This document shows, in pieces, positions 55,022 to 64,000 of a DNA stretch of 64,000 nucleotides. The number at the start of each line of letters is the position of its first letter. Positions within the stretch are counted from its first letter, which is position 1. A program made the position numbers and the translations under genes. Below the pieces are notes generated by a model. That model ran no database searches. It had not been told where the DNA came from and saw nothing but the letters and a program-made list of their open reading frames with translations. The stretch comes from Dyadobacter bucti (GTDB lineage Bacteria; Bacteroidota; Bacteroidia; Cytophagales; Spirosomataceae), in NCBI RefSeq assembly GCF_005869225.1, contig NZ_SWFP01000009.1, positions 62,001 to 126,000 of the forward strand. The letters run 5' to 3'.

Positions 55022-56842
55022 TTATTTTGTGACGTGCGCCAATTTTTTAACTGTATAGTTTTCATTGATCTTTAATCTGCAAAACAATATTTCACTAGTA
55101 CTATCAGGCAGCTCTTTTACCGGATACTCCCATTTACCTTTTGCGTGCGGATTGTTTACCACCGTTTGAAGAACCAGTCCCTGGCTGTCAATAATTTCCA
55201 ATCTGACATGGCTATTGTTATCGGGCACATCAAACGCGACCGTAAATCCATCGGTATAGGGGTTTGGGTAGGCATTGAGTTCAAAACCGGGTTGTTCATT
55301 TTGGTTATCTTTAACAATATCTATCCCCTCCCGCTGGTTGGCATACTTGCCCACATTTATCGACGGTGAAATGTGCCAGTTTCCTATGGCATCTTTTATA
55401 TGGCACTTGATGCCAAGATACTTACCATCAGTTGTAAATGTACTCGCACTTCCTCCCGGAACCGGAGGGTAATTAGCATCAGTTGTGTTCCAGATATACT
55501 GAACCCCTCCGGAAGGGGCGGTAAGTGTTCGCCAGTCAGCGTCGATTTTCGAATAGGTTAGTTGCGGCACCCAACTCGCTGAGATTGGATTGACCAAACC
55601 ACCGATAGTCGCGTACCATTTATTGGCCAGCCAGGTAAGCCCTTTAATGGATCCGGAGCCTTCGTAAAAATGGGTACTATCACCCCGGTATTCGTCGCCG
55701 CCATCGTTAATGGTCGTAGCCCCTGAACTTCCATTTACATAGTCTGTGTCAGGCCCGCTAAGATTTGGCAAACCCGTTACGACATTGCCTTGCCCTGTTC
55801 TAACCAACGGCTTAAGAGGTCCGAATTTGCTGATAGACGTTTTGGAGATATACCAGGTCAGGTTAGGAGCTCCGAAATCAGCGCGTGATTTGGCAATTAC
55901 AGCCTGCAATTTGGCCTGATAATCGGCGGAGCTGGTTGCCTGATAACTTTGAGCAATGGTTGGATCTGCGTCGGATTCTCCCTGATGCCAGAGCACAGCC
56001 CGCATGCCGTACACTGATCCAAAATAATTTAACGCGTTTTTTAGCGGCGTATAAGGCTGGCCATAATAGTCAGAAGGAATTACAGAACCTCCCTTATAAC
56101 CTAAACATATCTGCGCCCCTCCGTAAGGATGTTTTGCTTCGACCCCGTCCACACCTTGCTTCCATTGCGTTATTGTAGTTCCTCCCGACGCCGCATTGAA
56201 AAATGCCACAGGCATTCCTCCATTTGCATCAGAGATTAGTTTGCCTAAGGTAGCGTAAGCCCAAATGCTATTTCCTGTTGGCCCCAAGCGGCCATACCGC
56301 TTCACCGGATCAGGTGTGTTTAAGGAAAATAGACTGAGGACTGAATGTGGTATGTTTTTAGTGCATGTCTTGTCCTCGGATGTACCAACGATCCATTCCG
56401 GGATATTGACATTTGATGGGAGTTCATATTTTGGATCTCCAGTTCCTTGGGCATTTGATTGACCGGCAATGATAAATACGTCTCCAACTCCAAATTTCGC
56501 GGAGGCATATGCTACACCATTAAAAAGGATTTCACATAAATACCAGCCTTTAGCGACCAACAGCGTAGTGTAAAACATACCGTTTGCCGCTAAACTCAGG
56601 TTCGTCGCAGGTCCCGCTGCTCCTACGACGCCGGTCGTGCTCACCGTCCGGACTCTATAACTCAGAGGAACTGCGAGATTGGTGTGAACAAGTTGTCCCG
56701 CAATCGTCACTGTTGCCTTATTGAGCGTGTTGCGCTGGATGACACCATTATTGATAGGATACGACAACGATACGGTTTGTGCACTGCAAATATTTACCGT
56801 GAGACAAGTGACCATTAATATCCACGCTTTAAAAAGTTTCAT
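55022..56842 (-). CDS. T9SS-exported sialate O-acetylesterase-like SGNH hydrolase
   Basis: 606 aa. Signal peptide (TCLTVNICSAQ). SGNH esterase domain with catalytic Ser in IIAGQSNAQG, the WHQGESDA oxyanion block and DSTHF with the Asp and His. The C terminus is a T9SS sorting domain (NAYPNPYTDGFTVAF), so it is secreted by type IX and probably surface-bound. Deacetylates glycans, perhaps sialic acids or hemicellulose. Confidence 0.86.
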   Translation of the reverse strand: MKLFKAWILMVTCLTVNICSAQTVSLSYPINNGVIQRNTLNKATVTIAGQLVHTNLAVPLSYRVRTVSTTGVVGAAGPATNLSLAANGMFYTTLLVAKGWYLCEILFNGVAYASAKFGVGDVFIIAGQSNAQGTGDPKYELPSNVNIPEWIVGTSEDKTCTKNIPHSVLSLFSLNTPDPVKRYGRLGPTGNSIWAYATLGKLISDANGGMPVAFFNAASGGTTITQWKQGVDGVEAKHPYGGAQICLGYKGGSVIPSDYYGQPYTPLKNALNYFGSVYGMRAVLWHQGESDADPTIAQSYQATSSADYQAKLQAVIAKSRADFGAPNLTWYISKTSISKFGPLKPLVRTGQGNVVTGLPNLSGPDTDYVNGSSGATTINDGGDEYRGDSTHFYEGSGSIKGLTWLANKWYATIGGLVNPISASWVPQLTYSKIDADWRTLTAPSGGVQYIWNTTDANYPPVPGGSASTFTTDGKYLGIKCHIKDAIGNWHISPSINVGKYANQREGIDIVKDNQNEQPGFELNAYPNPYTDGFTVAFDVPDNNSHVRLEIIDSQGLVLQTVVNNPHAKGKWEYPVKELPDSTSEILFCRLKINENYTVKKLAHVTK

Positions 56843-56879
56843 TTTTCAGGAAGTTATTTGTTGATTTTTTAGACGAATA

Positions 56880-58322
56880 TTAGTTTTTGAATCCTACTCC
56901 TTTGGAGAATCCTGCGATATCGATCAAAGGGATTTTGGCACCATAATGTTTATTAATAGCCTTGATGACCTCGTTTGTAATAACGGCCTGCCCGAGTGGT
57001 GTTGGGTAAATGCCGTCCGATGAGAAGAAATTACCATATGGGCTTCCGTCTATCAAAACGCCGTCATCGGTTTTATATCCGCCCTGGTGAATGCGTTGAT
57101 ATAGGTCGAAAAGATCGACAACAGCGAGGTCTTTTTTTGTCGCATATTCTCGTATTTTCTGGTTATAGTGAAGGGCCGGGTCAGACATATAGCACTCTCC
57201 ATAATCCAGCACTTCTTTATCTTCGAGATTTGCCCTAAAAGCTCCACCATCCTTGAATCTTTCAAATAGTAGATGGAGCTTCGCCGTCGGGATCAGTGAA
57301 AACGGCTTTGCACTGTTTACCAATCCATCCCCTTCGCCGTCCATATTGAAGGTGATGTATACTTCCGATGCCCTTTTTTTTAAATTATCGATAGAGTACC
57401 AGTGCATATATGCCAGGTCCTGGTATCGGGGGATTGTAAAAATGACTCCCTTCTGGCCTTCGCTCAATATATTATTGATTGCAGACTCAGTAATCCTGCC
57501 GGTGTTCATGATTGAACCGTTGAAGCTATAGTCCCAGAGCCCGACTCGACTTATTGTTTGAATTCCATACATCCAACGATCGAAAAATTCTTCGATGATT
57601 ACGAATTTATAAGGTATTTCGGATTTAATCTGATCAAATGCTTCTGACATGTAGGGGCGCAGATAATGTTTAAAGCGCGATAGGAAAAGCTTGTTTAAAT
57701 TGCAATTTGCACAATCATAACCCATCATAAACCTTTCTGCACTTCCATCAGGCAATGCATAATTTGAAATCTTCCCCTGGTATTCCGGCATAGTCGGCGG
57801 GCTGCCTGGCGAGATAGAAATAGTATTGTTTATAACCCTGTCCCACTGCGGATACCCGCTTTCCGTATTACGGTATACGTAATAACCTGTACCATTAAAA
57901 TGCTCTTTTTCAAAAAGGGGCATAGCGAAATTTTGGATACCCATTTGGTGCGCCAGCAGATTGGTGTAGTTGGATTGCTGGCTTTCCCGGGTAATGCCGC
58001 CATTCATGACGCCGGCCGTCAAACCACCGCCAAATGCAACCATCTCCATTTCTTGCCCCGGTTTGAGTATACGTCCGAAATCTGCCACTGGGACAGGTGT
58101 GGACAACCATTGTTCTATTTTGAGTGCTGGCTGTCGTTCAATATTGTCATGGATCATCTCGGGATATTGCCCCACGGGGTGAACGCGCATAAATGGCCCG
58201 GCTGTCCTGGCAGAATCTTCGGCAGTAGGAATATAAATGGGCTCGGCCGGTTGCGGATCGGGCCAGCCCGGGGTGGGTTTATTACATGCAATGAGGGCTA
58301 CTAAGAATAACAACTTCTTCAT
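56880..58322 (-). CDS. SGNH/GDSL-like lipoprotein without catalytic Ser and His
   Basis: Start at the ATG at 58322 (MKKLLFLVALIAC), giving a lipobox LIAC and 480 aa; an upstream frame to 58574 is non-coding. The GDS block reads FGGGLTAG (no Ser) and the last DxxH block reads DGIYP (Tyr for His). The rest, GGITRESQQSNYTNLL and LGQAVITNEVIKAIN, suits the family. Likely binding or altered-catalysis protein. Pair with the T9SS esterase 37 bases downstream. Confidence 0.82.
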   Translation of the reverse strand: MKKLLFLVALIACNKPTPGWPDPQPAEPIYIPTAEDSARTAGPFMRVHPVGQYPEMIHDNIERQPALKIEQWLSTPVPVADFGRILKPGQEMEMVAFGGGLTAGVMNGGITRESQQSNYTNLLAHQMGIQNFAMPLFEKEHFNGTGYYVYRNTESGYPQWDRVINNTISISPGSPPTMPEYQGKISNYALPDGSAERFMMGYDCANCNLNKLFLSRFKHYLRPYMSEAFDQIKSEIPYKFVIIEEFFDRWMYGIQTISRVGLWDYSFNGSIMNTGRITESAINNILSEGQKGVIFTIPRYQDLAYMHWYSIDNLKKRASEVYITFNMDGEGDGLVNSAKPFSLIPTAKLHLLFERFKDGGAFRANLEDKEVLDYGECYMSDPALHYNQKIREYATKKDLAVVDLFDLYQRIHQGGYKTDDGVLIDGSPYGNFFSSDGIYPTPLGQAVITNEVIKAINKHYGAKIPLIDIAGFSKGVGFKN

Positions 58323-58622
58323 TTTTAATTTGTTTAAAGTGAAACATGTAGACAAGGGATTAAAACAGATTCGTGATTTCTGTTCACAAATGGTATAAAT
58401 GCCTGGAAGAAGAAGTTGAGTCCTGACCAGTAGGATTTGTTGATCAAGTGTACGGCGATAAAAGCTTATTTGTATTTCAAAATATGCGCAAGTTTTGAAG
58501 AAGTTTTCCTCCGGTCGGTGGCAATTACCAAACGGATGTTTTGATGAGATAATAGTAGTTTGTTTGTAAATCAAGGTTTAGAAAAGGTAGTATTGATCTA
58601 TCACAAACATCCTAAACGAACT
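58323..58622. other. Divergent intergenic region, SGNH-like / GH32
   Basis: 300 bases, no gene seen. It probably holds the two promoters; no clear -7/-33 pair was found by eye. Confidence 0.4.
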
Positions 58623-60266
58623 ATGAAAGCGAAATTGGCTTTACAGGCTTTCGGGCTCATTTTTATCCTGGCTCAGTCCGTCAATGCGGCGGATATTACT
58701 TTAAAGATTACCAGAAAATATCTCAACCTTCCCGTGTCCCAAAAACAGGAAAGAGGTGTTATGAAATTTGAAGTTTCAGGTAAACAGGAGAGGTCGTTCA
58801 AAATAAGGCTGGCTGCAAATGAACCTGATTACTGGGTTTTCTGTGATATGACTGCATTACAGGGGCAAACTGTCAAAATCAGTTATGACGGAGATGCATC
58901 AGGTCTGTCCAGGATTTATGAGGATGATAAAATAGCGGGGCAAGATTCCCTCTATCAGGAAAAGAACCGTCCGCAATTTCATTTTACAACCAAACGAGGA
59001 TGGATCAACGACCCGAACGGAATGATCTTTTATGAAGGGGAATATCACCTTTTCTATCAGCACAATCCTTATGAAAAGGAATGGGAAAATATGTCGTGGG
59101 GACATGCCGTGAGCAAGGATATGATTCATTGGAATGAGCTTGCGACTGCGCTGAGCCCGGATAACCTGGGCACCATGTTTTCCGGATCGGCCGTGATAGA
59201 TTATAACAATACGGCTGGTTTTAACAAAGCAGGTACACCGGCAATGGTAGCCATATATACAGCGGATAATGCAGATAGGCAGATCCAATGTGTAGCATAT
59301 AGCCTGGATAAAGGCCGCACCTGGACAAAATATGACAAAAATCCTGTGATAGATTCCAAAGCAAAATGGAACAGCAAGGATACCAGAGACCCAAGGGTTT
59401 TTTGGTACAAACCTGGCAACCATTGGGTAATGGTGCTGAACGAAAGAGACGGTCACACCGTTTATACGTCCAAAAACCTGAAAGACTGGAATGCTGAAAG
59501 CCATGTTACCGGTTTCTGGGAATGTCCCGACCTTTTTGAACTACCGGTGGACGGCGATAAAAACCGAACAAAATGGGTGATGTACGGTGCGTCAAGCACC
59601 TATATGATCGGCTCGTTTGACGGGAAGACTTTCAAGCCGGAATCGGGCAAATATTACTATACCACGGGGTCTATATACGCAGCTCAAACCTTTACCAATA
59701 TCCCTGAATCAGATGGCAGGAGGATACAGATGGGTTGGGGGAGGCTGCAGCACCCGGGAATGCCGTTCAATGGTATGATGCTTATGCCAACCGAGCTAAC
59801 ATTACGAACCACGAAAGACGGAATCAGGATGTTTAGTACGCCGGTCAAAGAAACCAATCAGTTATTCAACCGGATTAATCGGTGGCCGTCATTGACGGCT
59901 TCCGATGCCAACGCGAAATTGAAGGAATTCAGCAATGCTGACCGTTTGCGGATAAAAGCAACAATCAAACTTTCCCATGCCACAAACGCAGGTCTGAACC
60001 TCTTCGGACAGCGTATTCTGGATTATGACCTGAATTTCAACCTGGTCAACAAAGTTTTTTATTCACCTGAGAATATAACCAGTACAGAAATCACAGCGGA
60101 CATCTTCATCGACCGGACATCCATTGAGGTGTTTATTGACGGCGGTGCGTATTCCTATTCTATGGAAAGAAAAATGGAACCAGGAAATAAAGAGGGGTTT
60201 CATTTTTGGGGCAATGGTATTGATGTAAAAGAACTGGAAGTTTTTCAAGTTGGATCGGCTTGGTAG
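58623..60266 (+). CDS. Secreted glycoside hydrolase family 32 (fructan beta-fructosidase-like)
   Basis: 547 aa from the ATG at 58623. Signal peptide ends near VNAADI. The GH32 five-bladed propeller begins near 115 with WINDPNG (nucleophile Asp130), RDPRVF (255-260) and ECPDLFEL with acid/base Glu300; the C-terminal sandwich (IFIDRTSIEVFIDGG) is complete. A short N-terminal beta domain precedes it. Cleaves fructans, inulin or sucrose. Divergent from two SGNH-like genes. Confidence 0.93.
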   Translation: MKAKLALQAFGLIFILAQSVNAADITLKITRKYLNLPVSQKQERGVMKFEVSGKQERSFKIRLAANEPDYWVFCDMTALQGQTVKISYDGDASGLSRIYEDDKIAGQDSLYQEKNRPQFHFTTKRGWINDPNGMIFYEGEYHLFYQHNPYEKEWENMSWGHAVSKDMIHWNELATALSPDNLGTMFSGSAVIDYNNTAGFNKAGTPAMVAIYTADNADRQIQCVAYSLDKGRTWTKYDKNPVIDSKAKWNSKDTRDPRVFWYKPGNHWVMVLNERDGHTVYTSKNLKDWNAESHVTGFWECPDLFELPVDGDKNRTKWVMYGASSTYMIGSFDGKTFKPESGKYYYTTGSIYAAQTFTNIPESDGRRIQMGWGRLQHPGMPFNGMMLMPTELTLRTTKDGIRMFSTPVKETNQLFNRINRWPSLTASDANAKLKEFSNADRLRIKATIKLSHATNAGLNLFGQRILDYDLNFNLVNKVFYSPENITSTEITADIFIDRTSIEVFIDGGAYSYSMERKMEPGNKEGFHFWGNGIDVKELEVFQVGSAW

Positions 60267-60472
60267 TGATATCACGTACTTTGTAGTCAGGTATTTATGT
60301 ATTTAGTTTCGTGTCGGTCCACTTACTTTGGAGTGCCGTTTGTTGCCCTCTTATCAAAGTACATTGTGGGTGTGATTGTGGTCGGCTTCAAATTTTTTGT
60401 GGAAGATTGATCAGCTAACGACGTCGTTGTTTTGCAGGAGTTCATTGCAACATTGGGACAAATATAAGAAAA

Positions 60473-60500
60473 AAGCACTTAGCATTTTTGCTAAGTGCTT
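60473..60500 (-). terminator. Terminator of tRNA-Met
   Basis: AAGCACTTAGC (60473-60483) pairs with GCTAAGTGCTT (60490-60500). On the minus strand it is followed by TTTTCTTATATTT, 10 bases past the tRNA end. Confidence 0.85.
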
Positions 60501-60510
60501 CAATTTCAAG

Positions 60511-60584
60511 TGGGCCCACCTGGAATCGAACCAGGCACCTACTGATTATGAGTCAGTTGCTCTAACCGAATGAGCTATAGGCCC
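60511..60584 (-). tRNA. tRNA-Met (CAU), elongator type
   Basis: 74 bases. Minus-strand read GGGCCTATAGCTCATTCGG folds as a cloverleaf: acceptor GGGCCTA with TGGGCCC and a wobble pair, anticodon loop CTCATAA giving CAU, T-arm CCTGG TTCGATT CCAGG, discriminator A73. The CCA is not encoded. The body fits elongator Met; a lysidine-modified Ile tRNA cannot be fully excluded by sequence alone. Confidence 0.95.
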
Positions 60585-60714
60585 GAGCGTAAAAAGCTCC
60601 GCTTATTCGCGGTTTGGAGTGCAAAATTAGCGAAACTGTTTAAATCTCCAAATCAATATGACAAGAATAAGTACTTTTGTCCGTTGCTAGTTTACACATT
60701 GGGAAAAAGTAGCT

Positions 60715-61947
60715 TTGAATCAAAGGAAAATAATCAACGATCCGGTTTACGGATTTATATCTATATCTTCTGATCTACTTTTTGATCTCGTTGAGCATCC
60801 TTATTTTCAACGGTTAAGAAGAATCAAGCAGCTTGGCCTGGCGGATATTGTCTACCCGGGCGCGCTTCACACTCGTTTTCATCATGCATTGGGTGCCATG
60901 CATCTGATGGGTCTTGCTTTGAGGACTTTACAGGAAAAAGGAAACCGGGTGGATGAAGTTGAGCTCGAAGCTGCACAGGCTGCTATCCTTTTGCATGACC
61001 TTGGCCACGGCCCTTTCTCTCACGTGCTTGAGAGTGTGCTTATGCCGGGAGTTTCGCACGAATCCGTGACTTTAGTGATGATGAAAGAGCTGAACCGTCA
61101 AATGCACGGAAGGCTGGAAATTGCTATACAGATGTTTGAAGGGACTTACCCCAGAGAATTTTTCCACCAGATGATATCAAGCCAGCTCGATATGGACCGG
61201 ATGGATTACCTCAACCGGGACAGTTTTTATACAGGTGTGGTTGAAGGGTCGGTTGGGGCGGACAGGCTTATCAAAATGCTTGATATCAGCAATGGGCAGC
61301 TTGTGGTGGAAGAGAAAGGGTTATTGAGTATAGAAAATTTTCTGCATTCCAGACGGCTGATGTACTGGCAGGTTTATTTACACAAAACCCTCCTGAGCGC
61401 CCAGGCCATGCTGACACGCATACTCCAGAGGGCGAGGGAATTGTCCGAAAACGGAGAAGAATTGTTTGCTACGCCAGATTTTTCCAGATTTTTGAGAAAC
61501 ACTTTTTCCCTCCACGATTTTGAAATTTATCCTGATTTGCTTGAATCTTTCAACGGTTTGGACGACAACGACGTATGGGCTTCTGTGAAAGGGTGGACAA
61601 AGCATAGCGACCCGGTGCTTTCGATACTTTGTGAGATGCTGCTGAACAGGAATTTATTCAAAATCAATATTTTGGATTCGCAGCCCGGCACGGATATGTT
61701 GGCTGATTTGGAAAATCAACTTTTAGAAGCGGGGCTTACAAAGGAACAGATTCCTTATTTTCTGGTGTCTGGCGAAACTACAAACTGGGCATATGCAAAA
61801 GAGCAGGATCCGATCAGGGTAAAGATGAAGGACGGCAGGCTGCTGGACATTGCCGATGCGTCGGATATTCCAACCATAGAAGCACTGACTAAGATTGTAC
61901 GCAAGTACTATGTATGTTGGGGTAAAAATGTATCTTTGCGTGGTTAG
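60715..61947 (+). CDS. HD-domain phosphohydrolase (dGTPase-like)
   Basis: 410 aa from a TTG at 60715 (NQRKIINDPVYGFISI). The HD motif set is RFHHALGAMHL and LLHDLGHGPFSH with later QLDMDRMDYLNRDS; it matches the SAMHD1/dGTPase-like HD family. Dephosphorylates dNTPs in related enzymes. Order HD-lpxD-lpxC is a common arrangement in Bacteroidota. Confidence 0.92.
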   Translation: MNQRKIINDPVYGFISISSDLLFDLVEHPYFQRLRRIKQLGLADIVYPGALHTRFHHALGAMHLMGLALRTLQEKGNRVDEVELEAAQAAILLHDLGHGPFSHVLESVLMPGVSHESVTLVMMKELNRQMHGRLEIAIQMFEGTYPREFFHQMISSQLDMDRMDYLNRDSFYTGVVEGSVGADRLIKMLDISNGQLVVEEKGLLSIENFLHSRRLMYWQVYLHKTLLSAQAMLTRILQRARELSENGEELFATPDFSRFLRNTFSLHDFEIYPDLLESFNGLDDNDVWASVKGWTKHSDPVLSILCEMLLNRNLFKINILDSQPGTDMLADLENQLLEAGLTKEQIPYFLVSGETTNWAYAKEQDPIRVKMKDGRLLDIADASDIPTIEALTKIVRKYYVCWGKNVSLRG

Positions 61948-62029
61948 TCAGGATCCTGATGAGAAAAAGTCGTTTTAAAAATTTACTTTATATACAAGAA
62001 CTTCATTACCCGAAATTAGCCAATAAAAT

Positions 62030-63079
62030 ATGAAATTTACTGTCGGCGAGATTGCTCAAATGCTTGATGGAACTATTGTTGGAGATGATAAAATTACTAT
62101 TAATTCGGCTGCTAAAATTGAAGAAGGGCGTCCGGGTTGTATTTCTTTTCTTGCCAACAGTAAATACGAATCCTATATATACTCCACACAATCTTCTGCA
62201 GTAATAGTTAGTAAAGATTTTGTCCCCAAAAAAGAAATTTCCTCCACACTTATTTATGTCGATAATGCTTACACTGCTTTCACGATCCTGCTGGAAGAGT
62301 ATCAGAAGCGTATCGCCAATGACAAGTCCGGTGTGGAACAACCCAGTTTTTTAGGTGAAAACAGCAGTACCGGTGCAGGTTGTTACCGTGGCGCTTTTTC
62401 CTATATCGGTAAAAACTGTACGATCGGAGACGGCGTTAAAATTTATCCCCATACCTATCTCGGAGACAATGTTACGATCGGGGATTATTCAGTAATTCAT
62501 CCGGGCGTGCGTATCTATGATGACACAATCATCGGCAAAAACTGCATTATTTTCGCCAATACGGTCATCGGCAGCGACGGTTTTGGCTTTGCGCCACAGG
62601 CTGACGGTACTTATAAAACCATCCCGCAGCTTGGAAACGTTGTGATCGAGGATGATGTGAGCATAGGTGCGAATTCTACAATTGATTGTGCAACAATGGG
62701 CTCGACCATCATCCGGCAAGGTGTCAAAATAGATAATCTCGTGCAAATTGCACATAATGTAGAGATAGGAAAAAATACCGTAATTGCAGCCCAGTCCGGC
62801 GTATCAGGATCGACGACGGTCGGTGAACAATGTATCATTGCCGGGCAGGTAGGCATCGTTGGACATATTACAATTGCCAACAATACGAAAATCGGAGCGC
62901 AGAGCGGTTTAGGTAAATCTATCAAAAAGGAAGGCCTGTCTTTGTCGGGGTCACCGGCAAGAGACCTGAACGAGCATCTGAGGTCCATGGCTCTGGTAAG
63001 AAAGCTTCCTGAAATGGAGGAAAGACTGAAAGAACTGGAAAGCAAACGGGAAACTTCCGATGTTCAGGAAAGGAATTAA
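62030..63079 (+). CDS. lpxD: UDP-3-O-(acyl)glucosamine N-acyltransferase
   Basis: 349 aa left-handed beta-helix enzyme. N-terminal LpxD domain (FTVGEIAQMLDGTIVGDDK), then hexapeptide repeats (about 110-300) with the catalytic-type His in VQIAHNVEIG and GQVGIVGH. Adds the N-linked acyl chain in lipid A synthesis. 82 bases after the HD gene. Confidence 0.97.
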   Translation: MKFTVGEIAQMLDGTIVGDDKITINSAAKIEEGRPGCISFLANSKYESYIYSTQSSAVIVSKDFVPKKEISSTLIYVDNAYTAFTILLEEYQKRIANDKSGVEQPSFLGENSSTGAGCYRGAFSYIGKNCTIGDGVKIYPHTYLGDNVTIGDYSVIHPGVRIYDDTIIGKNCIIFANTVIGSDGFGFAPQADGTYKTIPQLGNVVIEDDVSIGANSTIDCATMGSTIIRQGVKIDNLVQIAHNVEIGKNTVIAAQSGVSGSTTVGEQCIIAGQVGIVGHITIANNTKIGAQSGLGKSIKKEGLSLSGSPARDLNEHLRSMALVRKLPEMEERLKELESKRETSDVQERN

Positions 63080-63149
63080 CCTAACTAATCAATATACAAA
63101 GCGGCTTTTAATCGCGGAACTACGAAATCCTCGTCGCCTTTAAGCAGAA

Positions 63150-63155
63150 AAGGAG
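63150..63155 (+). promoter_or_regulatory. Shine-Dalgarno-like site of lpxC
   Basis: AAGGAG eight bases before the ATG, unusual here because most genes in this window lack such a motif. It supports the 63164 start. Confidence 0.6.
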
Positions 63156-63163
63156 AATATATA

Positions 63164-64000
63164 ATGAACGAAAAACAACAAACCATTTCCAGGTCAGTAT
63201 CCGTAACAGGAGTGGGTTTGCATACAGGTGTCGTGGCTACAATGACTTTTGTCCCTGCTGCCGCAAACCACGGATATAAATTTCAACGTGTTGACTTACC
63301 GGATCAGCCAATTGTAGACGCTGATGTTGATAATGTGGTGGATCTTTCCAGAGGTACTACCATTGAGCAAAACGGAGCGAGGATTCATACCGTTGAACAC
63401 ACCCTAGCAGCACTTGTGGGATTACAGATTGATAACGTACTGATCCAACTGGACGGCCCGGAGCCACCAATCATGGATGGTAGCTCGATCAAATTTGTGG
63501 ATGCTTTGCTTGATGCAGGGATTGAAGAACAAAATGCATACCGTAACTATTTTGAAGTTCCGGAATATGTGCATTACAAAAACCTGGAGAAGGATACCGA
63601 ACTGGTAGCATTGCCGCTTTCAGATTACCGACTGACTGTTATGGTTGATTATAACTCGACGGTTATCAGTAGCCAGCATGCTTCTTTGAATGATATTACA
63701 CTCTTTAAAGATGATATAGCTAAGTGCCGGACTTTCGTATTCCTGCATGAACTGGAGGCACTCTACCGCCAGAATCTGATCAAAGGAGGGGATCTTACCA
63801 ATGCCATTGTTATTGTAGACAGAGAAGTGCAGGATGGTGAGCTTGATCATCTTTCCCAATTACTGAACAAGCCGAAAGTAAGTGTAAATAAATCGAAGGG
63901 CATTCTTAATAATGTAGACCTTCATTATTCCAATGAAATGGCCAGGCACAAGCTGCTTGATCTCATTGGAGATCTGGCACTCATTGGTCGGCCGATCAAG
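63164..64000 (+). CDS. lpxC: UDP-3-O-acyl-N-acetylglucosamine deacetylase, cut by window end
   Basis: 279 residues are visible without stop, so the gene is partial. N-terminal SVTGVGLHTG is typical; HTVEH (residues 75-79) holds zinc His79 and catalytic Glu78; KGGDLTNAIV and MARHKLLDLIGDL carry the other zinc ligands (His and Asp). It performs the committed step of lipid A synthesis. In Bacteroidota it is often fused to FabZ, which would lie past the edge and cannot be seen. Confidence 0.96.
   Translation, partial: MNEKQQTISRSVSVTGVGLHTGVVATMTFVPAAANHGYKFQRVDLPDQPIVDADVDNVVDLSRGTTIEQNGARIHTVEHTLAALVGLQIDNVLIQLDGPEPPIMDGSSIKFVDALLDAGIEEQNAYRNYFEVPEYVHYKNLEKDTELVALPLSDYRLTVMVDYNSTVISSQHASLNDITLFKDDIAKCRTFVFLHELEALYRQNLIKGGDLTNAIVIVDREVQDGELDHLSQLLNKPKVSVNKSKGILNNVDLHYSNEMARHKLLDLIGDLALIGRPIK

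Noticed and set aside
58323..58574. Longer start for the SGNH-like lipoprotein
   Set aside because: The lipoprotein signal starts at 58322; the upstream frame shows no protein-like character.
60267..60276. GTGATATCAC palindrome after GH32
   Set aside because: Short and isolated; no support as regulatory site or terminator.
60511..60584. tRNA as an integration site
   Set aside because: No integrase, no repeat of the tRNA end and no foreign-looking genes on either side.
60376..60773. Small plus-strand frames over the tRNA region
   Set aside because: They run through the tRNA-Met gene and its terminator, so they are not coding.
61951..61962. TCAGGATCCTGA palindrome after the HD gene
   Set aside because: Only 12 bases without loop or T-run; chance occurrence is likely in a window this size.

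Overview
The window looks like a piece of chromosome from an aerobic Bacteroidota of the order Cytophagales, most like Dyadobacter or a close Spirosomataceae relative (judged from family content; no database search was possible). Pointers are four TonB-dependent receptors with N-terminal carboxypeptidase-like domains, a kelch/DUF4249/receptor operon, an exosortase N (XrtN) locus with its VIT-domain partner, a type IX secretion C-terminal domain, TAnnTTTG-type -7 promoter elements, near absence of Shine-Dalgarno sequences, and the HD-domain gene / lpxD / lpxC order.

Layout. 1-7.3 kb: the end of an FG-GAP/ASPIC-UnbV protein, then a three-gene outer-membrane operon (kelch lipoprotein, DUF4249 lipoprotein, receptor) with ATGA overlaps. 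7.3-14 kb: housekeeping and transport genes (SDR protein without the usual catalytic residues, purH, HExxH peptidase-like protein, SGLT-type symporter, cyclophilin, lytic transglycosylase). 14.3-18.3 kb: a molybdenum cofactor operon moeA-moaD-moaE-moaCB-moaA, interrupted before moaCB by two short tandem repeat tracts. 18.3-21.3 kb: a decayed ParE-like toxin remnant, a small secreted protein, a GT87-type mannosyltransferase-like protein, and an intact RES/Xre toxin-antitoxin pair behind a perfect 14-bp inverted repeat. 21.3-26.1 kb: a secreted esterase and the XrtN system. 27-35 kb: two long paralogous dehydrogenase-like/HEAT proteins, one with and one without a C-terminal cytochrome c domain, enclosing a small opposite-strand unit, followed by a hydroxypyruvate isomerase-like protein and a CBM48 protein.

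35-44.6 kb: a receptor with a possible metal-responsive operator, DoxX, aldo/keto reductase, M23 peptidase, a class V aminotransferase-like protein, a UPF0323-like lipoprotein next to a glutathionylspermidine synthase-family protein, and a cupin. 44.8-54.4 kb: an anchored orphan protein and a compact operon of two AhpD-like proteins, a TonB receptor and an MFS carrier, read here as an import-plus-redox module; then a DUF3179 protein and a FecA-like receptor. 54.4-60.3 kb: DUF4180 protein, a T9SS-exported sialate-esterase-like protein, an SGNH-like lipoprotein lacking the expected Ser and His, and a secreted GH32 fructosidase. 60.5-64 kb: tRNA-Met (CAU) and the start of lipid A synthesis (HD-domain protein, lpxD, lpxC cut by the window edge).

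No rRNA, CRISPR array, insertion sequence, integrase or prophage was seen. The most notable items are the XrtN/VIT locus, the RES/Xre operator, a 7-bp minisatellite that starts directly after stop codons at three gene ends, the paralogous dehydrogenases, and several degenerate or catalytically altered proteins.
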